Origin: DATBVX01 sp963724625
GTDB taxonomy: Bacteria; Pseudomonadota; Gammaproteobacteria; Steroidobacterales; Steroidobacteraceae
NCBI GenBank assembly: GCA_963724625.1
Contig: CAVRVO010000003.1
Coordinates: 372,001-436,000, forward strand
Length of the DNA stretch: 64,000 nt
Direction of reading: 5' to 3'
The position numbers and the translations under genes were made by a program. Below are positions 8,045-17,444 of this stretch, in pieces. Position 1 is the first letter of the stretch, and each line of letters starts with the position of its first letter. The notes under the pieces were generated by a model. It worked only from the letters and a program-made list of their open reading frames with translations, did not search any database and had not been told where the DNA came from.

Positions 8045-9632
8045 ATGTGCATTCGGCGGCGGCACCTCTTTTGGTTGTTCAGCCTTCTAATCGCAGGCTG
8101 TGGTGGTGGTGGCGGATATGGCGGCGGCGGTAGTGGAGGCAGCACCAGTTCCTGGACGATGGGCGTGTTTCCGCCAGCTGCGAACTTCGATGCGAAGTGC
8201 GTGAGCCCACGCAGTGGCACCGATCCGGCAACGGGTCGCGCCTTTCCCGATGTGGCGGGTACAAGTACCGACGAGAACATGTGGTTGCGCTCCTGGACCA
8301 ACGATTTGTATCTCTGGTACAGCGAAGTTCCGGACCTCAATCCAGCCTCGTACACCACCGCTGATTACTTCGATGTGCTGATGACTTCTGCCGTGACGCC
8401 GTCCGGCAATCCGAAGGACAAATTCCACTTCACGATTCCCGAGTGCCGAATGGTTCGCGCTCTCGCAATCGGGAGCGTCCGCGGGTTACGGCGCGCAATT
8501 GGTTCTGGTCTCCACCGTCGCCGCCACGACGGTCGTCGTGGCGTATACCGATCCGAATTCACCAGCAGCACCCGCAGGGTCAAGCACCGAAGCTTTTGCG
8601 AGGAACTGAGATCCTGACAGTCGATGGCGTGGACGTTGCCAACGGCAGACGAGCATCGACACGCTCAACACGGCCTGTTCCCGAGCGCTGCCAACCAGAC
8701 GCACACCTTCACCGTGCAAGATGTCGGGTCACCGAGTATCCGCTACGATCACGATGACCTCGGCGATCGTGACTCGACACCGGTGCAGAACGTCAAGGTG
8801 ATCACGACGCCGAGCGGCCCGGTCGGCTACATGCTGTTCAACGATCACATCGCGACCGCGGAGGACCATGCTGATCGACGCGATCGAGACGTTGCAGGCA
8901 ACGGCGCGGTCACCGACCTCGTGCTCGACATCCGCTATAACGGCGGCGGATTCCTCGATCTCGCGAGCGAGCTCGCGTTCATGATCGCCGGGCCAGGCAC
9001 GCACGACTGGCAAGACGTTCGAGCAGCTGCAGTTCAACGACAAGCACCCGACGCGCGATCCGGTGACGGGCGAGGTCACTGGCTCCAATTCCATTTCACA
9101 GCACGACCGTCGGCATCGGTAGTACGCCCGGCCAGGCCCTGCCGACACTCAACCTCGGACGCGTTTTCGTGCTGACGGGCGAGCAACACCTGTTCGGCGA
9201 GCGAGTCGATCATCAACAGCCTGCGCGGCATCGGCGTGGACGTGATCCAGATCGGCTCGACGACCTGCGGGAAAGCCGTATGGCTTCTATCCGCAGGATA
9301 ATTGCGGCACGACGTACTTCTCGATCGAGTTCAGGGGCGTCAATGCGCAGTGGGCTTCGGCGACTACACCGACGGATTCTCGCCGAACAATACGCGAGCT
9401 CGACGCGGGCACGCCCATTCCCGGTTGTTCGGTAGCGACGATTTCGATCATGCGCTCGGCGATGAGGCCGAAGGCCGACTGGCTACGGCACTGGCTATCG
9501 TGCGAACGGACGCGGCAGCCTGCGGTCCGCGACCGGCATTCGGCCCGCGCGCGCTTGCGGTCGAAATGCCGGTTGAGGACGGCGAAATGTTCAAGTCACC
9601 GTGGCTCGAGAACCGGATACGTGCGCAGATGA
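8045..9632 (+). pseudogene. S41-family (tail-specific protease-like) lipoprotein peptidase, multiply frameshifted
   Basis: Starts at ATG 8045 with a lipoprotein signal (FSLLIAGC) and a Gly-rich linker. Conserved S41 pieces follow in order but in changing frames: MWLRSWTNDLYLWY; AEWFALSQSGASAGYGA (from 8445); RGTEILTVDGVDVANG (about 8600); a PDZ-like stretch; VGYMLFNDHIATAE; TDLVLDIRYNGGGFLDLASE; the CSASESIINSLRGIGVD block with the catalytic Ser (about 9190); the GSTTCGKPYGFYPQ block with the catalytic Lys (about 9250-9300); then FGDYTDGFSPNN. The C-terminus ends near 9632. I count a dozen or more frame changes, some cancelling out, while the protein motifs between them are well kept. It cannot encode the peptidase as written. 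Confidence 0.85.
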
Positions 9633-10008
9633 GCCTCGCACGCAACCTGGCGGCGATTGTGATCGCTCTCGGAACCGGCGGCGTGCGGCACATTGCCTGC
9701 GGGTACCGATCTACCTGCCGTCATCGTCGCGCCAGACGCGCAGAGCCGTCGAGGAGCTGCAGCAGACAGTGGCGAGTACACTGAACGGCGCGCCCGTCAC
9801 CCTGGCAGACGACGCACTCGCGCGGACAGCACGCTGCATCATCGAGCGCAACCAGGCGCGCGATGCCAATGGCGTGCCTCTGAGCGGTCGCGAGCTCGGT
9901 CGGCCGGAGAAATTTCAGCTCGTGAAGAGCGGCAAGGATTGCGTCCTGATTCACGAGGGCAGCGGCAAGCGCTGGACACTCAAACACGCCACTTGCTCAC
10001 CGGTTTGA
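9629..10008 (+). pseudogene. Small lipoprotein-like partner of the S41 peptidase, frameshifted
   Basis: ATG 9629 overlaps the TGA of the peptidase by four bases (ATGA), the normal sign of a coupled second gene. The frame begins SLARNLAAIVIALGTG, then shifts to ACGTLPAGTDLPAVIVAP (a likely lipobox Cys), and shifts again to VEELQQTVASTLNGAP, LADDALARTARCIIER and finally DCVLIHEGSGKRWTLKHATC. At least two frameshifts separate a coherent small lipoprotein of about 125 residues. Family not recognised. Confidence 0.6.
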
Positions 10009-10054
10009 GCTGACGTCAGAATCGCTCACTCATTTCCATGAGGGATGACTGCCT

Positions 10055-11089
10055 GTGACACCGATCGATCTGCGCTCGGACACCGTCACGCGTCCATCCC
10101 CGGGCATGCGTGCTGCAATGGCCGCTGCCGAGGTGGGTGACGATCAGTTTGGCGAAGATCCCACGATCAATCTGTTGCAGGAGCGGATCGCGGCCCTGCT
10201 CGGCAAGGAAGCGGCGTTGTGGCTGCCTACCGGCACGATGGCAAACCAGGTGGCGCTGCGCGTGCTCACGCGGCCGGGCGACGATGTCATCGTGAGTCGT
10301 GGCAGCCACGCGGTATGGCATGAAACCGGTGGCTCCGCAGCCAATGCCGGTGTGCAGTTCACGGAGATCGGCGCCAACGGAACATTTGATGCGGTGGAGT
10401 TCACCACCGCATGCAAGCCGCGCGGACACATCATCTATCCGCCGACGACGCTGGTTGAAGTCGAGAACACTCACAATCGTGCCGGTGGCGTGATTTTTCC
10501 GCAGGACACCGCGAGGCGGATCTGCGAAGCGGCGCGAGAGCGTGGCATTGCGACTTACCTCGATGGCTCTCGCTTGTGGAATGCCGCAGCAACCACAGGT
10601 GACTCGCTGGCCACGCTGGCAACACCTTTTGATCTCGTGGCGGTCGCGCTCTCCAAGGGTCTCGGCGCGCCGGGGGGCTCGCTGCTCGCTGGGTCGCGTA
10701 GCCTGATGGCGCAGTGCGTTCGGTATCGGCGCATGTCTGGCGGGGCAATGCGCCAGGTGGGCATCTTTGCAGCTGCGGGACTCTACGCACTCGACCACAA
10801 TCTCGAGCGGCTGCGCGAGGATCATCTGCATGCGCAGCTGTTGGGTAGGCACCTCGCCGCGAACAAACGCGTGGTGCTCGATCTCGCCACGGTGCAGACG
10901 AACATCATCGTCTTCGGCCTGACGGAAGATGCGCCGGATGCCAATGTGATCGTGGCCGGCGCGCGCCGTCACGGCGTACTGATCTACGCGTTCGGGCCGA
11001 AGACGATCCGCGCCGTGACCCACCTCGATGTGTCGCGACAGCAATGCGAGCGCGCCGCCGAAATACTGGTCGAACTCATCAACGGCTGA
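10055..11089 (+). CDS. ltaE: Low-specificity L-threonine aldolase
   Basis: A 344-residue PLP enzyme that cleaves L-threonine or L-allo-threonine to glycine and acetaldehyde. It opens with the family hallmark IDLRSDTVTRPSPGM and GDDQFGEDPT. The PLP-binding features are visible: LPTGTMAN at 58-65, YLDGSRLWNA with the cofactor Asp170, and the Schiff-base lysine Lys201 in LSKGLGAPGG. Length is normal. The start is GTG 10055. It is intact directly after the decayed S41 region, and DUF1772 follows 12 bp downstream. Confidence 0.92.
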   Translation: MTPIDLRSDTVTRPSPGMRAAMAAAEVGDDQFGEDPTINLLQERIAALLGKEAALWLPTGTMANQVALRVLTRPGDDVIVSRGSHAVWHETGGSAANAGVQFTEIGANGTFDAVEFTTACKPRGHIIYPPTTLVEVENTHNRAGGVIFPQDTARRICEAARERGIATYLDGSRLWNAAATTGDSLATLATPFDLVAVALSKGLGAPGGSLLAGSRSLMAQCVRYRRMSGGAMRQVGIFAAAGLYALDHNLERLREDHLHAQLLGRHLAANKRVVLDLATVQTNIIVFGLTEDAPDANVIVAGARRHGVLIYAFGPKTIRAVTHLDVSRQQCERAAEILVELING

Positions 11090-11101
11090 AGGAGTGCCCC
11101 G

Positions 11102-11542
11102 GTGCTCGTCGCACTGCAGTTCATCACGTATCTGGCCTGCGCAATCTTCGCGGGTGCCGCTCTCTACGTGACGCTGGTCGAGCATCCAGCCCGAATGCAG
11201 TGCGAGACGCGCATCGCTGCGACCCAGTGGGCGCCGAGCTACGGACGTGGTGCGCTAATGCAGGCGCCGCTCGCGATCATCGCACTGCTCGGGGGCGTGG
11301 CTGCATGGTGGATGGGCGCGCCGATTTGTTGGCTGATTGCCGGACTGTCAGTCGGCGCGGCGGTGCCATTCACGCTGCTCGCGATCATGCCGACCAATCA
11401 TCGCTTGCAAGAGCCCGGACGTGATCTCGGATCTGCGGAAACGCGCATGCTCCTGCAACGCTGGGGACGATTGCACGCCGTGCGCACTTTGTTAGGGATG
11501 ATCGCGCTCGTCCTCCTGACCTGGTTGCTGGTCGTGTCGTGA
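11102..11542 (+). CDS. DUF1772 family membrane protein
   Basis: A 146-residue protein with four hydrophobic segments (about residues 3-24, 54-72, 76-97 and 125-144). The features typical of DUF1772 are GAALYVTLVEHPAR after the first segment, the W-x-P-S-Y loop and the MPTNHRLQEP motif. Function unknown. GTG 11102 has AAGGAG six bases upstream. Its stop overlaps the GTG of the next gene by four bases. Confidence 0.78.
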   Translation: MLVALQFITYLACAIFAGAALYVTLVEHPARMQCETRIAATQWAPSYGRGALMQAPLAIIALLGGVAAWWMGAPICWLIAGLSVGAAVPFTLLAIMPTNHRLQEPGRDLGSAETRMLLQRWGRLHAVRTLLGMIALVLLTWLLVVS

Positions 11543-12222
11543 CCCAAGCGCTCGAGGGTCGGGTCGCGTGCGCCTCTTTTAGCGGTGGTAAGGATTCCTG
11601 TCTCGCGTTGTGGCGCGCACGGCGGGCTGGCTTGCAAGTGCGCGCTCTCATCAATGTGCTGGAGGAGACCGGCGCACGCAATCGCTCGCACGGCGTTCCC
11701 AGGTCTCTTCTGCGGGCGCAAGCGGACGCACTGGATTGCGAGCTGGTGACGCCGGCGGCCTCCTGGCAGGACTACGAAGCGCAATTTACGGCGGTGTTGC
11801 GCGAGCTGCGTTCACAGGGTACCGAGATTGCGATCTTCGGCGACATCGACCTGCAGGCGCATCGCGAGTGGGAGGAGAAAGTGTGTGCCGTGGCTGGACT
11901 GACCGCGTATCTGCCGCTGTGGCAGGAGCCTCGTGAGTTGATCGCACAGGAGGTACTGCGGGAAGGTTTCGAGGCGTACGTCGTGTGCACGGACAGCCGT
12001 TATCTCGCGGATGAATTCTGTGGCCGACGCTACGACGCACTGTTTCTCAAGGATCTTCCGGTTGGTGTTGATGCGTGTGGCGAGAACGGCGAGTTTCACA
12101 CCTTCGTGTTCAACGGCCCGATGTTTCGCCAGCCGGTGCCGTGCAGGGTTGTCAGCTTCGAGGATTACACCGCACCAGTATCGCTCGGCGGCGTGCGCTA
12201 TCGTTTTGCGCAACTCGCGTGA
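11539..12222 (+). CDS. Dph6/MJ0570-type ATP-pyrophosphatase (adenine nucleotide alpha-hydrolase fold)
   Basis: A 227-residue protein with the PP-loop SGGKDS at residues 15-20 and the GENGEFHTFVF motif near the C-terminus, as in diphthine-ammonia ligase (Dph6). Bacteria have no diphthamide, so the bacterial substrate is unknown; some form of ATP-dependent amidation is the reasonable guess. Length and motifs are intact. The start is GTG 11539, coupled to DUF1772 by GTGA. It converges on tlpA with a six-base gap. Confidence 0.82.
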   Translation: MTQALEGRVACASFSGGKDSCLALWRARRAGLQVRALINVLEETGARNRSHGVPRSLLRAQADALDCELVTPAASWQDYEAQFTAVLRELRSQGTEIAIFGDIDLQAHREWEEKVCAVAGLTAYLPLWQEPRELIAQEVLREGFEAYVVCTDSRYLADEFCGRRYDALFLKDLPVGVDACGENGEFHTFVFNGPMFRQPVPCRVVSFEDYTAPVSLGGVRYRFAQLA

Positions 12223-12228
12223 CGGCGG

Positions 12229-12903
12229 CTAGCTGCGCTTGCGTTCCGGCGCCTTCATTCCTGCAGCGATGCGCGTCCGGGCGTCTTCGATGGTGAGTGC
12301 ACCACGATTGACTTCGAGGATGGTGTCGACGATGAGGTCGGCCTGATCGGCATGCAGCTCGCCGAGGTGCGCGGTGACGATGCGGCTTTTCGCGTCCACG
12401 AAGACCGTGCATGGCAAGCCGATCGAACCGAGACCAAAGCCGCTGGCGGCATCGAGTCCATCTTCCTCGCCGATCAACAACGGATAGTTGATACCGACTT
12501 CCTTCGCGTAAGGCAGCACCTTATCGCGAAAATCGAGCGCGATACCGATGACGACCACGTCCTGGGTGGCGCGCGCAGCGCTTAGCGCCTTCAGCATCGG
12601 GATCTCGCGCCGGCAAGGTGCGCACCACGTTGCCCAGAAGTTGATCACCAGCGTCTTGCCGTCCCATTCTGTGATGGAGCGCGACTTGCCATCGAGGTCA
12701 TCGAGAGAAAACACCGGCCGGGTTGCGGGAACCTGCGCGGACGAAGCGGCGACGACAGTGTCGGGGTCCGCGGCGACCGCATCAGAGGGCGCGGGTTGCA
12801 CAGGCGCAGGTCTCTCGTGCATCACGCGGTACGCACCGAAGCCGACCGTGGCGGCCGCAAGGATGGACACCGCGATCAGCACCCTATTGACCGTGCGGCT
12901 CAT
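12229..12903 (-). CDS. TlpA/ResA-type membrane-anchored thiol-disulfide oxidoreductase
   Basis: A 224-residue protein: an N-terminal anchor (about residues 7-25), a Pro/Ala-rich linker to about 60, then a thioredoxin domain with WCAPC at 93-97 and the cis-Pro loop GLPCTVF. It should act in the periplasm, reducing disulfides of cytochrome c or other envelope proteins. The start ATG overlaps the dsbD stop (ATGA, 12900-12903), so it follows DsbD in one operon and is a natural receiver of DsbD electrons. The Cys in GLPCTVF, beside the cis-Pro, is an unusual extra thiol. Confidence 0.87.
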   Translation of the reverse strand: MSRTVNRVLIAVSILAAATVGFGAYRVMHERPAPVQPAPSDAVAADPDTVVAASSAQVPATRPVFSLDDLDGKSRSITEWDGKTLVINFWATWCAPCRREIPMLKALSAARATQDVVVIGIALDFRDKVLPYAKEVGINYPLLIGEEDGLDAASGFGLGSIGLPCTVFVDAKSRIVTAHLGELHADQADLIVDTILEVNRGALTIEDARTRIAAGMKAPERKRS

Positions 12904-14765
12904 GTCGCGGGGCTCGCGACCACCTGCGCGACGTGCTCCCTGAACTTGTCCGCCTTGACGTAGCCCACTTCACGGAACTGGCGTTCGAGGCCATCCGCGC
13001 CGAAGAACACGATCGTGGGCGGTCCAAAGATCCCGAAGCGCTTGAGCAAGGCCTGATCGTCGGCATCGTTCTCGGTGACGTCGGCGCGCAGCAGCCACAA
13101 CGGCGTCAGCAGTGCTTTCACCTTCGGATCAGGGAAGGTGTCCTTCTCCATTTCTTTGCAGGAGACGCACCATTCAGCGGAGAAATCGAGCATGACGGGG
13201 CGGCCCGCCGCTTTCGCCGCCGCGAGCTCGCGATCCAGATCAGCCACGGAGTGCACCAGCTTGAATTCGAGACCCGAGGAAGTGCTGGTGGCGGTCGATC
13301 GCCCCGCGCCCACGCCCTTGAGCGGCTGAAACGGGTCGGAATTACCAGCGGCCGCTCCAACCAGCATCAGGACGCCCCACAAGGCGGCGACCGTGCTGAC
13401 ACCTCGGCCCAGCCAACGCGCTCCCGATGCGGGCCGACCGCGCTGGAACGCGCCCAGCACGAAAACTGCCGTGATCAGGAGGACGCCCCACAGTGCCAGG
13501 GCAACGGGGCCCGGCAGGATCCGCTGCACCATCCAGATTGCGACGCCGAGGAACAGGACGCCGAAAAAGCGCTTAACGGTTTCCATCCAGGCGCCGGCCT
13601 TCGGCAGCAGCTTTCCGGCTGACGCGCCGACGATCAGCAGCGGCGTGCCCATCCCGATGCTGAGTGCGAAGAGCGCCAGCGCGCCGCGCACGACATCGCC
13701 CGCCTGACCGATAACGGCCAGAGTGGCGACCAGTGGCGGCGCGACGCAGGTCGTGACGATGAGCGCCGAAAGCGCACCCATGACGGCGGTGCCGGCGTAA
13801 CTCCCGGCCTTCTGCTGATTGCTGAGCCCGGCGAGGCGCGTCTGAATCGCCGCGGGGACCTGCAACTCATAGAAGCCGAACATCGCGAGCGCGAGCACCA
13901 CGAAGAGCGAGGCAAAGAGCACGAGGATCCAGGTTTGCTGAAAGACGGCCTGCGCCTGCTGACCGGCCGCGGCGAATGCCGCGCCGGCAACCGTGTAGGT
14001 AACCGCCATGCCCAGGACATAGGCGAGGGACAGCGCGAAAGCCTTGCGCGTGGTCACATTGTTGCCGTGCCCAGCAATAATTCCCGAAAGTATCGGGACC
14101 ATTGGCAACACGCAAGGCGTCAATGACAGCAGCAAGCCGAAGCCGAAGAAGGTCGCGAGCACCAGGAAAATGTTGCCGCCCTGAATGAGTCGCGCGAGCC
14201 GGTCCTGCTCAGAGATGAGTCCGCCGCTCCCCGTGCCCTTGGAGCGCAGGGCCGAGGCATCAACCGGGGGCAACGAGAGTTGCATCGTCTTGGTAATCGG
14301 CGGGTAACACAGGCCCGCGTCGGCGCAGCCCTGGTAAGTCACCTTCGCAGCGAAATTACCGGAGGCCGGGGACGCGCGCGAAAACGGCACGTCCGCTTCG
14401 AGGAACTGGTGATAGACCTGCTGAGTGCCGAAGTACTCGTCGGTCTTCTCGTCACCCTGCGGCAAATCGGGCGCGCCGAGCTGGACAATCTGGCTGTCGC
14501 TGGCCGCTTTGATCTTCCCCTTGTAGAGGTAGTAGCCCTCAGCGATGACCCAGCGCAGGTGCAGGGTGTTTGGCCCCGTCAACTCGCCCGAAAAGCGAAA
14601 TGCTTCGTCGGGCGGCAGGAACTCATCGTCACCGCCCGAGCTGCCACTGAGAATCGGTGGGTTCGACGCGCCGCTTGCCGTGCCCGCGAGACCGGCGCCA
14701 GCGAGCACCAGCCAGGCGGCCAACAATCGCAGGAAACATGCTTTCACTCGGGTTCCTCTCCTCAT
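12900..14765 (-). CDS. dsbD: Thiol:disulfide interchange protein DsbD
   Basis: About 621 residues from ATG 14765. It moves electrons from cytoplasmic thioredoxin across the inner membrane to periplasmic partners. All three modules are visible: a signal peptide and DsbD-alpha domain with GCADAGLCYPP (the Cys pair), an eight-helix membrane domain with TPCVLPMVPILSG and TTCVAPPLVATL (the two membrane Cys), and a C-terminal thioredoxin domain with WCVSC (Cys533/Cys536). Its start touches the cutA stop (TGATG), and its stop overlaps tlpA, giving the order cutA-dsbD-tlpA. A longer start at 14792 would lie inside cutA and is less likely. Confidence 0.95.
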   Translation of the reverse strand: MRRGTRVKACFLRLLAAWLVLAGAGLAGTASGASNPPILSGSSGGDDEFLPPDEAFRFSGELTGPNTLHLRWVIAEGYYLYKGKIKAASDSQIVQLGAPDLPQGDEKTDEYFGTQQVYHQFLEADVPFSRASPASGNFAAKVTYQGCADAGLCYPPITKTMQLSLPPVDASALRSKGTGSGGLISEQDRLARLIQGGNIFLVLATFFGFGLLLSLTPCVLPMVPILSGIIAGHGNNVTTRKAFALSLAYVLGMAVTYTVAGAAFAAAGQQAQAVFQQTWILVLFASLFVVLALAMFGFYELQVPAAIQTRLAGLSNQQKAGSYAGTAVMGALSALIVTTCVAPPLVATLAVIGQAGDVVRGALALFALSIGMGTPLLIVGASAGKLLPKAGAWMETVKRFFGVLFLGVAIWMVQRILPGPVALALWGVLLITAVFVLGAFQRGRPASGARWLGRGVSTVAALWGVLMLVGAAAGNSDPFQPLKGVGAGRSTATSTSSGLEFKLVHSVADLDRELAAAKAAGRPVMLDFSAEWCVSCKEMEKDTFPDPKVKALLTPLWLLRADVTENDADDQALLKRFGIFGPPTIVFFGADGLERQFREVGYVKADKFREHVAQVVASPAT

Positions 14766-15088
14766 CAAGGCGCGAGGTTCTGACCTAACCACTCGAGGTA
14801 GCGTTCCGAGCCACCCGTGATCGGCAGCGTGATCACTTCGGGGAGTTCCGCCGGGTGCAGCTCCTCAATTCTCTTGCTGAGCCGCGGCAGGAGTCGTTCG
14901 CTGGTCTTGATCATCAGGAGCGACTCGGTATCCGTTTCGAGTTTCCCCTTCCACCAGTAGGTCGAAACCATGCGGCTCAGGCGGTTGACGCAGCTCGCCA
15001 GATGCTCCTCGACGAGCGTCGTGCCGATACGGCTGGCGATCACATCCTCCGGGCAGGTGCAAAGCACCAAAATGTACTTTTCCGCCAT
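14765..15088 (-). CDS. cutA: CutA divalent-cation tolerance protein
   Basis: A 107-residue protein of the trimeric CutA1 family. Hallmarks: YILVLCTCPED at the N-terminus, HLASCVNRL, STYWWKGKLETDTESLLMIKT and HPAELPEVITLPI, with the closing YLEWL. The start is set at ATG 15088 (MAEKYIL), which gives the normal length; the frame is open upstream into the groES promoter region. The family binds copper in vitro and is linked to dsbD in many proteobacteria, as here, but its role is not settled. Confidence 0.92.
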   Translation of the reverse strand: MAEKYILVLCTCPEDVIASRIGTTLVEEHLASCVNRLSRMVSTYWWKGKLETDTESLLMIKTSERLLPRLSKRIEELHPAELPEVITLPITGGSERYLEWLGQNLAP

Positions 15089-15177
15089 AGAGTTAGGTAT
15101 CGAAGAGGGCCGGCCAAGTCGCCCCGGAGAATACCGGCGGCTCGCCTTGCTGTCATGTACAAAGTCCACGTTGCGCC

Positions 15178-15205
15178 TTGATTTTTAAGCTTTCGCCACT
15201 ATGAT
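15178..15205 (+). promoter_or_regulatory. Predicted sigma-70 promoter of groESL
   Basis: TTGATT (15178-15183) and TATGAT (15200-15205) are separated by 16 bases, a good match to the consensus. Transcription would begin around 15212, inside the CIRCE element, as is normal for HrcA-controlled groE promoters. It points toward groES and lies between the divergent cutA and groES genes. No convincing sigma-32 site was found. Confidence 0.6.
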
Positions 15206-15231
15206 TGGCAGCCACGTCAGGGGAGTGCTAA
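15205..15231 (+). promoter_or_regulatory. CIRCE operator (HrcA-binding inverted repeat)
   Basis: TTGGCAGCC (15205-15213), nine spacer bases, then GAGTGCTAA (15223-15231). The consensus is TTAGCACTC-N9-GAGTGCTAA: the right arm is perfect, the left arm matches 6 of 9, and the spacer is exactly nine. It overlaps the expected groES transcription start, so HrcA repression of groESL is inferred. hrcA itself is not in the window. Confidence 0.75.
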
Positions 15232-15284
15232 TAACGTCTCCCCCGATTCTGTCAAACAAACTCAATATAGAGGAGCTGGAGCCC

Positions 15285-15578
15285 ATGAAGATCAGACCGC
15301 TTCATGATCGTGTGATCGTCAAGCGCCTGGACGAAGAGCGCACTTCGCCCGGTGGCATCGTGATTCCCGACACCGCGACCGAGAAGCCAATCCAGGGAAA
15401 GGTGATCGCCGTTGGCAAGGGCAAGATCCTTGAAGACGGCAAAGTGCGTCCACTCGACGTCAAGGTCGGCGACAAAATCCTGTTCGGCAAGTACAGCGGG
15501 ACCGAGGTGAAGGTGGACGGCGACGATCTTCTGGTCATGCGTGAAGAGGACGTCATGGCCATCATCGAAGGCAAGTAA
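15285..15578 (+). CDS. groES: Co-chaperonin GroES
   Basis: A 97-residue protein, the normal length, forming the heptameric lid of GroEL. It opens MKIRPLHDRVIVKRLDEE. The mobile loop TSPGGIVIPDTATEKP (about residues 19-34) contains the GroEL-binding GIV motif. The start ATG 15285 is preceded by AGGAGC. groEL follows 61 bp downstream. Promoter and CIRCE lie 55-105 bp upstream. Confidence 0.97.
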   Translation: MKIRPLHDRVIVKRLDEERTSPGGIVIPDTATEKPIQGKVIAVGKGKILEDGKVRPLDVKVGDKILFGKYSGTEVKVDGDDLLVMREEDVMAIIEGK

Positions 15579-15639
15579 GCCTCGATCGACAGCAACGAAC
15601 TCAACTCACGACATCTGTAGTTTCTAGAGGATTATTCAA

Positions 15640-17274
<1,635 letters not shown>

Positions 17275-17370
17275 AGACCACCCAAGGAAGCCACCCCAGA
17301 AAGTTTGCCGAAGACGGCAATACTTCTCTGGGGGCCCGGTCAAGAAGACCCGGGGACTGGAAGATCAGAA

Positions 17371-17397
17371 AGCCCCGCTTCGGCGGGGCTTTTTTTG
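17371..17397 (+). terminator. Intrinsic terminator of groESL
   Basis: An eight-base perfect stem AGCCCCGC / GCGGGGCT closed by a TTCG tetraloop (17371-17390), followed at once by seven T (the last stem T plus 17391-17396). It is a textbook Rho-independent terminator on the + strand, between groEL and glnE. Confidence 0.92.
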
Positions 17398-17430
17398 CCT
17401 GAGTTTTTCTCGTCGCAGATTCTTTCGCCC

Positions 17431-17436
17431 TAGAAT
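17431..17436 (+). promoter_or_regulatory. Possible -10 box directly before glnE
   Basis: TAGAAT ends eight bases before the glnE ATG (17445), and no Shine-Dalgarno sequence lies between them. If used, transcription would start at or next to the ATG, giving a nearly leaderless mRNA. No good -35 is visible 17 bases upstream, so this is tentative. Confidence 0.3.
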
Positions 17437-17444
17437 CGCTCCCC

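Noticed and set aside
10319..10331. CATGAAACCGGTG, identical to the inner end of the MITE terminal repeat
   Set aside because: It lies inside ltaE and encodes the conserved HETGG stretch of threonine aldolase; nothing else of the element is present.
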